Assembly (NCBI RefSeq): GCF_019649055.1
Contig: NW_026570226.1
Span: forward strand, 2,356,001-2,420,000
Length of the DNA stretch: 64,000 bases
Origin: Paramacrobiotus metropolitanus
Lineage: Eukaryota; Tardigrada; Eutardigrada; Parachela; Macrobiotidae
Direction of reading: 5' to 3'
Part shown: positions 35,801 through 47,931 of the stretch, piece by piece
Numbering within the stretch: the first letter of the stretch is position 1
Layout: each line of letters starts with the position of its first letter
The notes under the pieces: model-generated
The model's database searches: none
What the model was told of the DNA's origin: nothing
The model's input: only the letters and a program-made list of their open reading frames with translations
Position numbers and translations under genes: made by a program

Positions 35801-36989
35801 ATATTTTCTTGTTTTTTTATATTTGTAATGTAATTCATCTCTGCATGTACATTGCCGATGGTAAATTGCAGTTCCTTATTAATTCCCGTTTGATTCAAGG
35901 GCATCGCGCGTTCCGCCATCTGGTCCGGCGCGATAAAATTGATGCTGGTGGAGAAGCGGAAGTTGTGATATTGAATTTTTGCGGTGGGACTGGACGGCGG
36001 TTTATTGTTGAGACTGTAGATGACGTGTTGAAGGATATTCTGTAAAGACTCTTGAATTAAACATTTCAGTGCGACGTTAGTTCAGCTTTCTATTGCTCCT
36101 AATGCAGTATTTGCGTAGTTGGGAGCAGTGAAGTTTGACGTTACCTGGAAGGGACGGTCGGCATTATCGCAGGTTTTCAGCCGGCGTACGGCCCGTAAAA
36201 CCGTGTAGGTTCCATTTTTTGAGCCGGATATCTTCTGCCAATCTTGTTGGTCATCCAGGCTCAAGTTGACGGTATGTTTGGCCGTGTTGGCTTGCAAGTA
36301 ACGATCCTAATTATGGAATGCAGTAACTGCATTATTAAATATTTTTTGCGAATTCGTTTGCATTAGAATAACATTAAGAGCGGACAGCAGAACACTACGC
36401 GGGCTAATGAACAACGCTCGAATTTAAAATCAAATCAAGCAATGTCATCCCTCAGCTCATCGCGCTGATTAAAACTGGAAAATAAATCATTCAATCGTAA
36501 ATTTAATGCTTCAATTTATTATTGCAATGCTTTAGATCTGTTATGTTTTTTGTTATTACAATGCTTTAGTTTTTATGGGATATGACTGCAGCGTATGTAA
36601 ATTGTATACTTATAGTTATCAAATGTCAAGCTTGCTGTACAGTAGCCATAGTGGCATGGCGTACCGCATCAGTTTCCGCTAATTAATTCGGCTTAATAAG
36701 CTTGCTATCACGGAAATCAGTGCGTTTTTACCTGCACGATAATGTCATTGGTCTGATCGTCAAAGTATCCGAACAAGACATCGGATTGGTCCATACCGCC
36801 GTCGGGTGATAGTCCCATGGCCAGCCAGCCCAGTGTCGGATAGGACAGCTGTACTTCGACGTGCGTGTCATTGGTGCCCCAACTAATCTCCACCGGTTTG
36901 TCGGCGGCGGCTCCTTTCGTCTGATGGACATTGGCCAATTCAATGCCGTAGCATGAGCAGATCAAGGAAGCTAATACAAGGCCGAACAT
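32803..36989 (-). CDS. DBH/MOXD1-like copper monooxygenase, copy D, intact (614 aa)
   Basis: Fourteen exons: 36989-36732, 36306-36145, 36039-35851, 35554-35468, 35411-35223, 34806-34704, 34603-34508, 34325-34252, 34163-34109, 34012-33888, 33608-33549, 33484-33339, 33172-32959, 32889-32803. All are GT-AG and the sum is 1845 nt. The start is ATG 36989, opening the signal peptide MFGLVLASLICSCYG. DOMON domain about 20-150. Catalytic core has every copper ligand expected for DBH/PHM: His246-His247 (SIHHML), His322 (VQVHYNN), His400 and His402 (AIHMHTR), Met475 (MEEMC). Length equals MOXD1 (about 613 aa). The C-terminus lacks an obvious membrane anchor, so a luminal or secreted enzyme is likely. 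Substrate unknown: MOXD1-type proteins resemble dopamine beta-hydroxylase but are not proven to use dopamine. Confidence 0.92.
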
Positions 36990-37774
36990 TATTACGGTGT
37001 TCGTTAACTGCACACCAGCAACAACCGCAGCAGCAATGCGGCAGGCGCTGCTTCCTTGTGGAATACGGCAATGCGATTGCGAACAACGCGGATGCCTGGT
37101 TCAGATTTTCAGTTTTCGCCTACAGGTATATGATTGCAGCCGGTGTGTGAATGTGTATGTATAAATGACAAACGGGAATGCCAACATTACTGCCGGCTTC
37201 AAGTAAGGAAGTGAACGAAGAACTGCTTTGTCAGTTTACTGTCAGTCAGTTCTAAATGAAATATTGCTGCTCACGACAGTGATTCCGATAAGCATTATAG
37301 TCTACAAACCTTAGTTTTGCTAATTATTTGCAAGCAGCTGACACGCCCGCAGCGAGGTGACATACACCAACAGAAAGTGTTACCGTATCATTGCCTTTTC
37401 TCTGTTAGAGAAATTTAAGCGTTCTCTGGGATCCAACTTTTGCATCATATAGGTAAATCTTGCAAATAATCGAAAGTTTACGAAATTACATACGTAAATT
37501 TTGTATTGGAGCAATCAAATTTGTAAAAAACCGGTCATATCATAAAAAAAGGGAAGATGTATATAAAGTTATTAATGCATACAATAGCATTGTACTCTCT
37601 GACTTCATTTTAACTGTAACAGTAGCGCGCTTTCTCGCTTACCGTTAAAGGCTGCTCAATTCCGTGCGGACTGCGCATTTGCAGGTTTTCAGTTTTCAGA
37701 GCTATATCAGTCGACGCACAGCCATGTTTCTCCCATGCGAAGATTTCCTCTTTGATGTCACTGTGACTTTGACT

Positions 37775-39437
37775 CTATTTCGTCATTGCCTTTGGTACCT
37801 CCGTCAAACCGGGACAACTTTGCCTCCCGGCACAGAGCCTTGCGCCTATAACTCCCACCCAGAGCCGCTGCGCACCGCGTCGATATTCTGCGCTCAGCAA
37901 CAGGAACAGAATCTGCAGAGACAGTACTATATATGACATAAAATTTATGTAATTATATGGTCACCGAAAAGAGACACGCATTGGCTAATCAATTAGCGGA
38001 AGAATCGTACATATGCAGATAGCATACAATACCGCAGACGGCAGATCCGAGGCATAATTAAAGTGAATAAAAATTTGAACTGAAATACAGTATTAAAAGG
38101 TTATTTAAGAATATTGAAAGGTTACTGTATCCATTGATGTCAACGGAACCGACAGCTAGCGCGGGCGGTCCTGGGGATTTCTCTGTCCCTTAATATCGTG
38201 TAAATACAGTAAAAGAATATTCATAAGTATCGGCATAATAAAAGCAGGATCATACCGGATTTATAGCATATTCCGCCACCAGGACGGTCCGCATCCAGTA
38301 AGATACCAGCGGATCAGCTGGGCGATCTTTTTGCGTTGCTGCCAGAACAATGACAATGAGCGGCACTTGACTGCACACCGTGCTCCACATGTACGAGGCA
38401 AAAAGCAATTTAGCTTTGGTTACGCGGCGCTTGTAGATGATGATAGATGGCACCGATGGTAACGGTGATAGACGATGCAGTGGTGTAGCATTACTCGCAT
38501 GGATACCGCGATGCCGTCTCCTTAATGTCATCACGGTGAAAATGCTGACGTACAGCATGCCTACGCCACCAATCATGGGCCAGATTAACCTTAACAATAT
38601 TAAATGCCGCTCATATTTCTAAGAAAACTAAAAGCTTCCATATCAAAGATTTGAAGTATCGGAAACTAATATGGCCAATATGACCACTTTTGTTTTGTAA
38701 AATAAAAACAAAATAGCAGCGACCGCATAATCAAAATCTTGCGGAATACAGTATGTATGTGGCCTAGCTCCCGCACCTAGAAGGATAACAGGCAGATACT
38801 GTCCAGCCGTAACGGTAGCCGCCATAATAGAGCGATTGACCGTTCGAATCGTCCCGCACGTCAGTGACGGCTGCATGCCGCTGATCATTCCAGTACCGAA
38901 TAGCGACGGCAGCTTGGCCGACAATACCACCGTCCAGGAAAATACAACACAGCCCACAGTAGCCCTTGGCGAGCTGAGCTGCCTATACCGATGCGGTAGG
39001 ATAAGCGCGACAAAGCGGTTAACGCCCAGAAAGAACGCTGTCCAGTATCCCACCTGCATGAAGACGATTTGGAAGGTCTGGACAAAATTACAGTCTATTT
39101 TCGGTGGCGGTTGAACGATCCAGAAATTAAAGACCGGTGCGGTGCCAAGCGGAAAAATCACGGCGCATAAAACCGTGTCGAGGATCTGTTTATGGGCGAT
39201 GAGCCAACCGGTACCGGTGCGCAATCGCCGGTTTGTGGCGATGGCCAGTAGAATGGAGAGATTTAGAAGCGTTCCTAGACCGCATGCTCCGGCGTAAACG
39301 ATTAGCCAGGTTTTTGTCGCACTGGTAATAACAAACGGTGGAGATGAGAAGTTCCCAACATCGGTCGAATTGTGAGAAAAATTAGATAGCACAGGTGAGG
39401 AACGCCACAATGATAATGCGGAATTTAGAAAAGCCAT
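37775..39437 (-). CDS. Orphan class A-like GPCR 1 (365 aa, 3 exons)
   Basis: Exons 39437-38841, 38618-38256 and 37912-37775 join in phase 0. The ATG at 39437 precedes an N-terminal ectodomain with N-glycosylation sites (NFSHNST). TM1 is KTWLIVYAGACGLGTLLNLS; TM3 ends LGVNRFVALILPHR, with NRF in place of DRY. The loop-2 Cys lies in SLTCGTIRT at the exon 1 end. TM5 LILLRLIWPMIGGVGMLY and TM6 KAKLLFASYMWSTVC lie in exon 2. TM7 ends AINP at the junction with exon 3 (ILFLLLSAEYRRG), giving an NP-(5)-S-x-EYRR motif. The first junction uses a weak donor (acg|gtcaat), chosen because its spacing matches GPCR 2. Related to GPCR 2 at 47932. Ligand unknown. Confidence 0.75.
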
Positions 39438-40974
39438 TGTGTATTGTTCGTTTCAGTAAATAGAAGTATTAGCTATCAACAATGTGATCTGCACATCTGT
39501 CACACCATCTTCCCCAAATTATAATAGACGTTAGAATGCTCGAAAATTGTAGTAAAACGGGAAACACTGCGCAGCACCGCATGACTGCGCTCTCGCAACT
39601 AAATTTCATTCGACTGACGCAGGTCTTCGTTGTTCGCTTTCTCTACTATTAATATGTATACAAGAGCTATTGAAGACTTGCATGCGAGCCAATTAAATCA
39701 AAGCATCGGAGCCAGCGGCGTATATCTACGGCGTTGTGAGATCATCTTTTTCCAGTCTTCACTTCACCATGCCGGGCGTTGATCACTTTATTACTGTGTT
39801 GGTATTATTAAAAACTGTGTATCCGGTAAAACAGCGGAGGCGTGATGAGAGTCATGAGAGAGGGATGAAAATATTGATTCACATCGAGTGGAAACTCTCT
39901 GACTGATTAAGTAAACGGATTTTCATAATCGTTATTTCGGCAAGTTTTCATGGAACCATTACAAACTCTTTTTATCGTTAAGAATTTAAGAACAAGATGA
40001 AAAACTCTGTAAGCTTCAGGAATATTCAAAAAATCGTAGCGTACATCATAATTATTTTATTTATAAAACACGAGTACATTTGAAAATCAAAACCAGTTTT
40101 TAATTATAAAATAGTATTTCGTTTGCCGCTGCCGCTTCTTTGTACTCTTGTGTTCCTTGTTCTTCTTTATAGTCATCGATTAATACCTAAATCTCAGAAA
40201 TAAACGCTCCTTGAGAACAAAACGTTTGTATTGACGAAAATTCTTTCAGCATAACCACAGATATATTTCTTTGTACAAATGAGTATATAACCATAGTCGT
40301 CACAACAAAGCAGCAAAACAGTAACGACAAATAAAAAATACCCGCGCAGTCTAAAAAAAAACAGAAATGGCGCACGAGACAACCGAAATCTAAAAAGTGC
40401 GGTAAGTAACTGCCTTTACCTGTCATTATACTACAATAATATCTAACAACGTTATTTCCCACTGGAACACGTTCGCTATGGCACATTGCGAGTAAATTTA
40501 AACTTTTATGGACATTCTTTTCGTTTTTCCAGGTTTGTACAAATCGAACATCCAACGTGCTTCGTGAATTTCAAAATTTTAACAGTTGTCTTACGCTATG
40601 GACATTTTCTCAATATGTCATTGAAACATAACGACGATGACGATTTTGGCTGAAAAAGTGAGGAACGTCTTTACCAAAAGCGATTCGCGGTGTAGAGAGT
40701 GTTCTGCTAGCAGCTAGAGGCCAAGTGCGTGCGCGCGTATAATGCAGTGCCTTTCTAATTAATTTGACAAAATCATAAGCAGTAAGCGCTTTTGTTTACG
40801 CAATGGTCCTGCGTAATATTATTATCCTAGGAATAGCTTTTTTATTACATCGTGAATACTGCCGCGCCAAATGTATTGTGTGGTGACTGATAGTACTCCT
40901 GATAGTAATTTTATTGTGCATATTGGGAGCATCGGAGGCGTAGCACATTACTGATCTAAAAACAGTAATTACAG
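39438..40974. other. Intergenic, upstream of GPCR 1
   Basis: Presumed promoter of GPCR 1 and then the left flank of the LTR element. The short ORFs near 40190-40555 are hydrophobic but have no recognisable family or start context. I call no gene. Confidence 0.35.
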
Positions 40975-40978
40975 ATAT

Positions 40979-41429
40979 TGACATGCTATGCGGAAGTCGC
41001 ACCGCGACAACCGCACTAGATGACCAAACCTACTCAATCGGTAGAGTGGGAATATGCTCTGGACTCCGTAAGTGGTACTACTGCCTACTTCCGCAAGGTA
41101 CGAGCGGATTGCTGTGCCTAACGAAAGTTACCGAAACCAAAACACTCAAGAACTTCCCAAATGTTTAATCACCAAACCGAACGAACGAACAAACAGAACA
41201 GAATGAGATATGAACTTCCTTCTAACCTAGAGTCACACGACCTTTCAGCTAGAAACAAGCTCACAGATTTAGATGAAGTCAGAAACTTCAGACTGTAATG
41301 CAAATCAGAATCGTGGATCGCATTAGCGATCAAATCCGTTAGATAAGAACAGCAAGTCATACGTAACGGAACAGACAACAGGTACGTCATAACACGTACG
41401 TAATACGCGCAACTACGCATAGCGCGTTA
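40979..41429 (-). repeat. 3' LTR of the gypsy-type element
   Basis: 451 bp, equal in length to the copy at 46258-46708. By eye it differs at four positions, near 41046, 41273 and 41375-41381. Confidence 0.9.
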
Positions 41430-41824
41430 CCCCCACTGCTACGGAATTAACGTCCGCGTTAATCAAGCAAACAACAAACAAAAACCAAAATCAAAGAAAA
41501 CTCAAACTCCAGGGAAGTACCGTAATCCTGGGGATCCATTTCATCGTTCGCGTGTGGAATCCGGGGTGTGACGAGGGCTCGAATGGAGGTCCAAGTTGAT
41601 GAAGTTCGTGTCCCGTCCAAGTCCTCTGAGTTCCTGGTTCCATGCGCGTCCAGTATCATCAGTCCATCCAAACATTTTGCATCCAGGTAAGGTTTTCATC
41701 CATCCTCTCCCTCCGAAGAGCTCGAAGATCCGCAATCCGTCCGGCCAGACACATCAGAAATGGCAACCATTCTGATAAACACTGGCCACAGCCAATCATT
41801 CAAAAACACAGATCAGAACGTGTA

Positions 41825-42425
41825 CAGTGGAACCTCCCGACCCTGAACACTCTCGGTACGGAGTTTCTTGTTCAAGGTTCGGGGGTGTTCAGGGTTCAGA
41901 AGTACTGCCCCCAGGGGCACCGCCGCCCCTGGGGGGCGCACAAAATTCCAAATGTAATAATGTACATTATATTAGTGCGTATGTTAATAAGCAAAAGGAT
42001 ATAGCTGTACTTTAATTTATTTCACGTCGTTGTTTATTAATTTTATTTTTGCTGGCCATGTTGTCAAAGGTTTAATTTTCGTTTACTGAAACTCTGGCTA
42101 CGGATTGGTAGTGCATGAAACAACTGGTTATTCTCTGCTAATCTACTTGCGATGAGATCCGTGAACACTTTGAGCAGTTCCTGGATGCTTTCACTGTTTT
42201 GCACACAAAACGAAGCCGCTCTCTGATCACGGTTGGAGGTCCGTTTTACTAAGCAAACGCATCACGGTACGCAGCCCAGTGTTCAAGGTTCAGAGTTCAG
42301 AGGTGTTCAGGATTCAGAGGTCTCCCCTAATGTTATAGCTTACGAGAGCTGCGCGTACGAAAAAAATTGTTCAAGATTCGGGGTTGTTCAGGGTTCAGAG
42401 GTGTTCAAGATCGGAGGTTCCACTG
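41825..42425. mobile_element. 601-bp Tigger/pogo-type MITE nested in the LTR element
   Basis: Left end CAGTGGAACCTCCCGACC and right end GATCGGAGGTTCCACTG are inverted, and TA flanks both (41823-41824 and 42426-42427). The interior repeats a GTTCAGGGTTCAGAGGT-like unit several times, mainly near the two ends. No ORF of note. It inserted after the LTR element, between its polypurine-tract side and the integrase remnant. Confidence 0.8.
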
Positions 42426-43005
42426 TAAATACCGTTCATTTATCAGCATCTTCAGTGCACAAAAAAGTGGATATTTAATTTCCACTAATAAATGGCAATT
42501 ACCCCCACTGCAAGTTTGCACTTGCAGTCAAACGATCAAACAAGGTCAATCACAACCAGATCACAAGAACCGATACGATTGCATGGTTCCTCATAAGAAT
42601 CAAACAAAACATAATCAGTATCATCCAAAAATAATTCCCGGATGATGGATTCAAATCACAACTGGATTATAAACATCCAGTTATCAAAATCAAAGCAGAC
42701 AGTAATTGCTGACAACTGCAGAATTAAAATGATTTTAAAGTCATTTTTGCAGAAATCAGACACCGCACCGCAGCACAGCGTTTCCATACACGTAGCTACC
42801 ACACCAGCGGCTACGGCACATAACACAGTACTCGATTAATAAGTACTTCATTTTCCCAATCAACAAGGTTTTATAACTTTCTGGTATTTCAACAATCAGC
42901 ATCCCCTTTTCGCTGATAAATCCTGCGGTTATGAGTAAAAGCAAGTTACACTGTCAGTACACCACCGACTAGAGAACAGCGGACTCACAACGTAGCAGCT
43001 AAAAC

Positions 43006-45890
43006 TTAAACATGAGCACTACATTGCTCACATTGTGCTTCGATTTTCCACAATTCAGCATTCATCCCAGGCCAATAATAATTCCGCAAAACATACTTAC
43101 GGACTGACCAATAATCATGCAAATTACCAGCATAATAACTCTCATGGCTGTCTCGTAACAAGTCCTGGCGGCTCACATCCGGTACGAACCCACGGTGTCT
43201 ACCGTACCTACCGCCCTTGCTACGGTACACAATGCCACGATAAACATGAAAATCTTTCACGTCCTCTCTTTCATCCCGATTCATCTCCGCCTCGGGATTC
43301 TTGATCATATACTTCAAGCGCTTTACATAAGCACTACCACTTTGCTTCCGACGCCAACCCACACGAGCCTGAGCACCCTCACTGCAAAGCGAGTGCCCTG
43401 TCGGACGGCGTGCTGAGCTGAACTGAACCTGGGAAGCATCGCCCCCACCGCAAGTTTGCTTCCGTGCAGTAAATTCTTGTGCATGTTTATCCTGCACAGT
43501 AAAGGAATTCATTTCCGGCCTACGCATCAAAAACGATCCCAAATTATTGCTTTCGGGATTCCTTCCCATCGACTTTTTCAACATGTAAGCCTTAATCACC
43601 TGATCTGGTGGTTCAGCTGTCACAGGCTTACGAGGTTCCGTGCTGGTGCATTTCTTTCCCACATGCGCACCATGGCATTTAAAACATATCGGTTGTCCGT
43701 CTGGGAAATACCACTTCGTGTAAATAATGGTCACCTGCTTACCATTATCAACTGCACTTCCTTCGGACTTCTTCGACTCACTGCTAGCAGCTTTACCTAT
43801 GCCGTTATCTGTTTCAACTGGCTTCCTGCCAACGAACTGTTTCGACTCAGAGTAACCAGAAATAGGGTTACTATTACGCAGTTTATACTGCAGCTTCAAT
43901 TCTGACAAAAATTCTTCAACATCAGCCACTCTTTTCTCTTCCATGTGCTTGAACCAGAAGAAGCGGTTCTTCTTCAATCCCTGCTTCAGATAATACACAC
44001 GTTCAGATTCGTTCAACTTTTTGAACGACGTAGTGGACCAATCAACATACGAGTTTGGTGTATCGTCACTACTGAAATGACGATCAGCTATCTTATCACG
44101 AACGGCCATCAAATCTTTCTCATCCGAAAAATGTTCTCGGATCATTTTCTTCCATTCAGACTACTTTACCTTCTTATTGGCATCATACTTATCGAGATAC
44201 CAGGTAAGTGCCGTACCAGTAAGGCAGCGCGACAGGCACTTACTGATGACGTCACCATCAGACCAACTGTTGTGGTTTTTACAGTTATCCACACTCTGGA
44301 TAAACTGCTCAACCTTATTCGTATCTGTCTTCCCGTCAAACTTTTCAGGATACATTGTATCCGTCCTGAATGCACCTTTCATAGCATTCGTAAATTTATC
44401 CATATCAAACGGAGCGGAAACAGTACCACCGCCCTTGGCCTCCTGTTCCTTTAAACGACGATCAAGTTCAGCAACCTTTGCTTCCATCTTACTCAAAGCA
44501 GTCGTACTGACTTCTGATATCGTTGGTGAAGGACTACGCGACTCACCCAAACATTCCTGCATATTGTGGGCACGCTCACGCAAGTTCAGAAAATCTTCCA
44601 GCTTCTGGGTATCTTTGACTACAAAGGCAGGCTTATGAACAACACTGTACACCTTTCGTACAGGTTCGGCCATATCCTGTGCTACTGCGCTGCGTCGACC
44701 TGCTTCAACATGCGGGACAAAGTTGACGTCATCTTTTACTGAATGGCGTCTATCAATTCGATCAACTTTCCACTTATCAACAGCAACATTAAATGCTGCT
44801 TGTTCAGCCAGAAAACTCGCATACTTTTTATTCAAGGCAGCTGTGCCTTGTTGAAAACTTTTTTGCGCCTGCTGCTTCTCCAGCTGGAATTTCTGTCTCT
44901 CAGTTGAAGCTTCTCGCTTTCTTTGTTTACATGCTCGAACGCGTCCTGCATCAACTTTGCGTCTCGCGTCCGCATAACAGTAAGCAACTTTACGTCATCC
45001 GTCAACTTCTTTCGATGATCAACACTATCATCGTATTTTTCGACCAAATCGTTATACTTTAAAGCTAGTGCATGATATTGCACCCTTTCTGCATCCAACT
45101 CTTTACGTAACTGATCAACCACAGCCGCGGTTGATGACTCATCGCTTTCTTTGCCAAGCTTCTGACTGTAATGCAAATCAGCGCCCTTATGACGCTGATC
45201 AATAGCAGCCAGTTCCGTATCGCTATCTTCATTATCTCCAGTAACAACAGCTGAATAATCTGGAGCATTATTAATTTGCTCCAAAACCTTATTCATTTCT
45301 GTCAAGTCCAGTTGTTGAGTTACCGTGGTATCTTTCACAGTACCACTCAAACCACTGGCCCACAGAGCATCGCTCTCACTTACTGCAGCTTGCACACCGC
45401 TTTGCTGCACATGCGACCCTGGACGAGCTTTACCGCTGTCTGCTGCAGACTGATCAGGCTTCTTGTTGGCAAGATACAGCATCCATTTGCCATGCAGTTC
45501 AGTGCCATATTGCTGATCATAATCATGCAAGGTCAGATGGATCGTTCGACGGGCGGGAATCTTCCTTCCTGCCTGAATCCACTGATCATAACCTCCTGGT
45601 TTTTCACCACCATTAAGATCATATTCAACCCATTCTTGACTTAATTCTCCAGTACGTGGGAGAACAATTTCCCACCTTTTGCAAAAATCGCCAACCTTTT
45701 CGTCTTCAGGTAGAAACCACTGCACTGTAGGCGGGGATAAATAATCCGCCTTCTTTAACATGGCTTCAAACTCGTCAACATTTATCATCCCTTTTCGACG
45801 GGACGGTTTACTTTTGCCAGTTGACGGCTCTCCTACACCGTCCTCCTGTCCAGCGGTTAATGCTGATGGTTCAATCACTGTACCATCCAT
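43006..45890 (-). pseudogene. Gag-(deleted pol)-integrase remnant of the LTR element
   Basis: Starts at ATG 45890 (MDGTVIEPS..). An N-terminal region rich in Ser, Asp and Gln and a predicted coiled coil is followed by a capsid-like gag core. Core landmarks are WSDGDVISKCLSRCL, TALTWYLDKYD, and after a TAG at 44161-44163, MIREHFSDEKDLMAVRDKI, the usual order of gypsy gag. The zinc knuckle is CFKCHGAHVGKKC. The frame then jumps to a histidine/cysteine (H2C2) integrase motif near the end, without protease or polymerase between. A one-base frame change lies near 44900. Not functional alone. Confidence 0.75.
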
Positions 45891-46257
45891 TGCACCTGCT
45901 TGACAAACAACAGACAAGTAATCCAGGTCACCGAACCCGGACGTAAGTCTGCTACACAAATAACAGGGCTTACGCCACCACCTCTCAGTACACACCGTAC
46001 TAATTACCAGTACAAGTACAGGCGGACTTCCGTCCAGCACCTGGCTCGCACTTAGGAACCGTGCCTCGCGTAACCTCCTAAGGTCACTGCGGTACACACT
46101 ACGGGCAAGCACCTGGTTCTCACTTAGGAACCTTGCCTCACGTGATTCTTTGAGAATCCACGTGGTCAACCAACACAACCACACAAAACGCCAAAAACCA
46201 ATACCACTTACCAGACGATCCAGATTCCCAGGGGTTGTTAAAACCCGTTGGGCGCCA

Positions 46258-46708
46258 TGACATGCTATGCGGAAGTCGCACCGCGACAACCGCACTAGAT
46301 GACCAAACCTACTCAATCGGTAGAATGGGAATATGCTCTGGACTCCGTAAGTGGTACTACTGCCTACTTCCGCAAGGTACGAGCGGATTGCTGTGCCTAA
46401 CGAAAGTTACCGAAACCAAAACACTCAAGAACTTCCCAAATGTTTAATCACCAAACCGAACGAACGAACAAACAGAACAGAATGAGATATGAACTTCCTT
46501 CTAACCTAGAGTCACACGACCTTTCAGCTAGAAACAAGCTCACAGATTTAGTTGAAGTCAGAAACTTCAGACTGTAATGCAAATCAGAATCGTGGATCGC
46601 ATTAGCGATCAAATCCGTTAGATAAGAACAGCAAGTCATACGTAACGGAACAGACACCACGTACGTCATAACACGTACGTAATACGCGCAACTACGCATA
46701 GCGCGTTA
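46258..46708 (-). repeat. 5' LTR of the gypsy-type element
   Basis: It is the upstream LTR because the primer-binding-site-like TGGCGCCCAACG adjoins its left edge on the minus strand. Confidence 0.9.
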
Positions 46709-46712
46709 ATAT

Positions 46713-47931
46713 ATACCCATGAGATACTCAGAGCTATGTTTGAGTGTGTCAGTACCTATGTACAGAGAACGGTTCCTAATAGCAACCTCATCAAAATAAG
46801 CAGCTTAATTTTTGCTATAACCAGGTGCAATAATCATTTAGCTCTTACTATGGTGGGAGAGATTATAATATATTTCACACCCTACACGATAACCGAGACT
46901 TGGTATGCTTCCGTTGCACATGCTAAAAATCGCAGTGCTGGGTAAATTTCCGGTGTCGATAACTTATATGACTTTTTTCCAACTGGTCGATGCAACCCTT
47001 TGACAGGCATGACACGTAAAAAGAACCGTCTCAACGCACAAACGGTGCTATGAGCCAAACCACACCCATGACGTAGGACGCATTGGCTGTTCCGTAATTA
47101 ATGTCTCTCTTGTGGCGAACTTGGTTAATCACAGCCGTTGAGGCAATTAAGCGCTTCGATAACTTCTATGGGATTCTACAGTGGCCGAACAATTGAGTTT
47201 TCGCAATTGTAATTTTTCTACCGATGGTGCTGTTGTCAACACGAAGTGTACTAGATCGCACAGTATTTTTAGTTGTGTGCTATAGGAACACATATTTTTA
47301 CGTTATGGTTTCGTGACTGATACCTGAATGTACTGTAATCTGTTGAAAAGCATTGTGCATGAACACAGAGTAATAACGTACAAATATGGATCAAGGCTGA
47401 AACTATTATTATTTTTAAATCCTGGATATTTGTCTTTCCTGCGCTTTAGCTTCAAGAACGTTGCACTGCACGTGACGGTCAGAATGGCGTGACTATTGTA
47501 CCGCTTATCGCTTTGTTTGCGATGTATTAACCTTAAAACTGCAGAGAATCGGGGATCATGGCTGTGCACAACCTTTTCATTCTGGCACCTTTTCTGTAAA
47601 TAGCGTGTTATTGTAGCTGGCGGCAGTGATTAATCCACGGCTATACACTGATTAGTGAATGATACGAGTATTCCTAATCACGGAAACCGGCTTTCAATTA
47701 CTTTCATCTTCCTAAGGACCTGTGTCTCTCCGTTTACATTGTGCGCCTTTCTTCCTTGACTTTTCGGGCGATGGCCGCAATAAAGTCACTGAAACCGGGA
47801 TTCAAGAACCGTCATTCATGGCAAATATGAGATTTTCCTCATCATTACTGCCTACGATATTTCCATACTTTTTACGCAATATGCCGCTTTCCACCATGGA
47901 TTTACGAATACGGACTTTCCGTTAATTAGCG
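46713..47931. other. Intergenic, upstream of GPCR 2
   Basis: Right flank of the LTR insertion and presumed promoter of GPCR 2. No gene or repeat was recognised. Confidence 0.4.

Larger units (their letters stand above)
40979..46708 (-). mobile_element. Ty3/gypsy-type LTR retrotransposon, internally deleted
   Basis: 451-bp LTRs at 40979-41429 and 46258-46708 differ at about four positions. Flanks duplicate ATAT (40975-40978 and 46709-46712). On the minus strand the right LTR is followed at once by TGGCGCCCAACGGG, a tRNA-type primer-binding site, and a G-run (GCAGTGGGGG) precedes the left LTR as a polypurine tract. The minus-strand interior has gag-like frames (45890-44161 and 44145 downward), a CCHC knuckle (CFKCHGAHVGKKC), and then directly an integrase H2C2 zinc-binding segment ending WKIEAQCEQCSAH. 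Protease, reverse transcriptase and RNase H are missing. Gag itself is interrupted (frameshift near 44900, TAG at 44161-44163). It could only move with help from a related element. Confidence 0.88.

Noticed and set aside
40187-40555. 122-aa hydrophobic minus-strand frame
   Set aside because: Considered as a small membrane protein; no paralogue, splice or domain support, and it begins in AT-rich intergenic DNA.
43945-44638. Plus-strand frames of 150-170 aa
   Set aside because: Antisense shadows of the gag region of the minus-strand LTR element.
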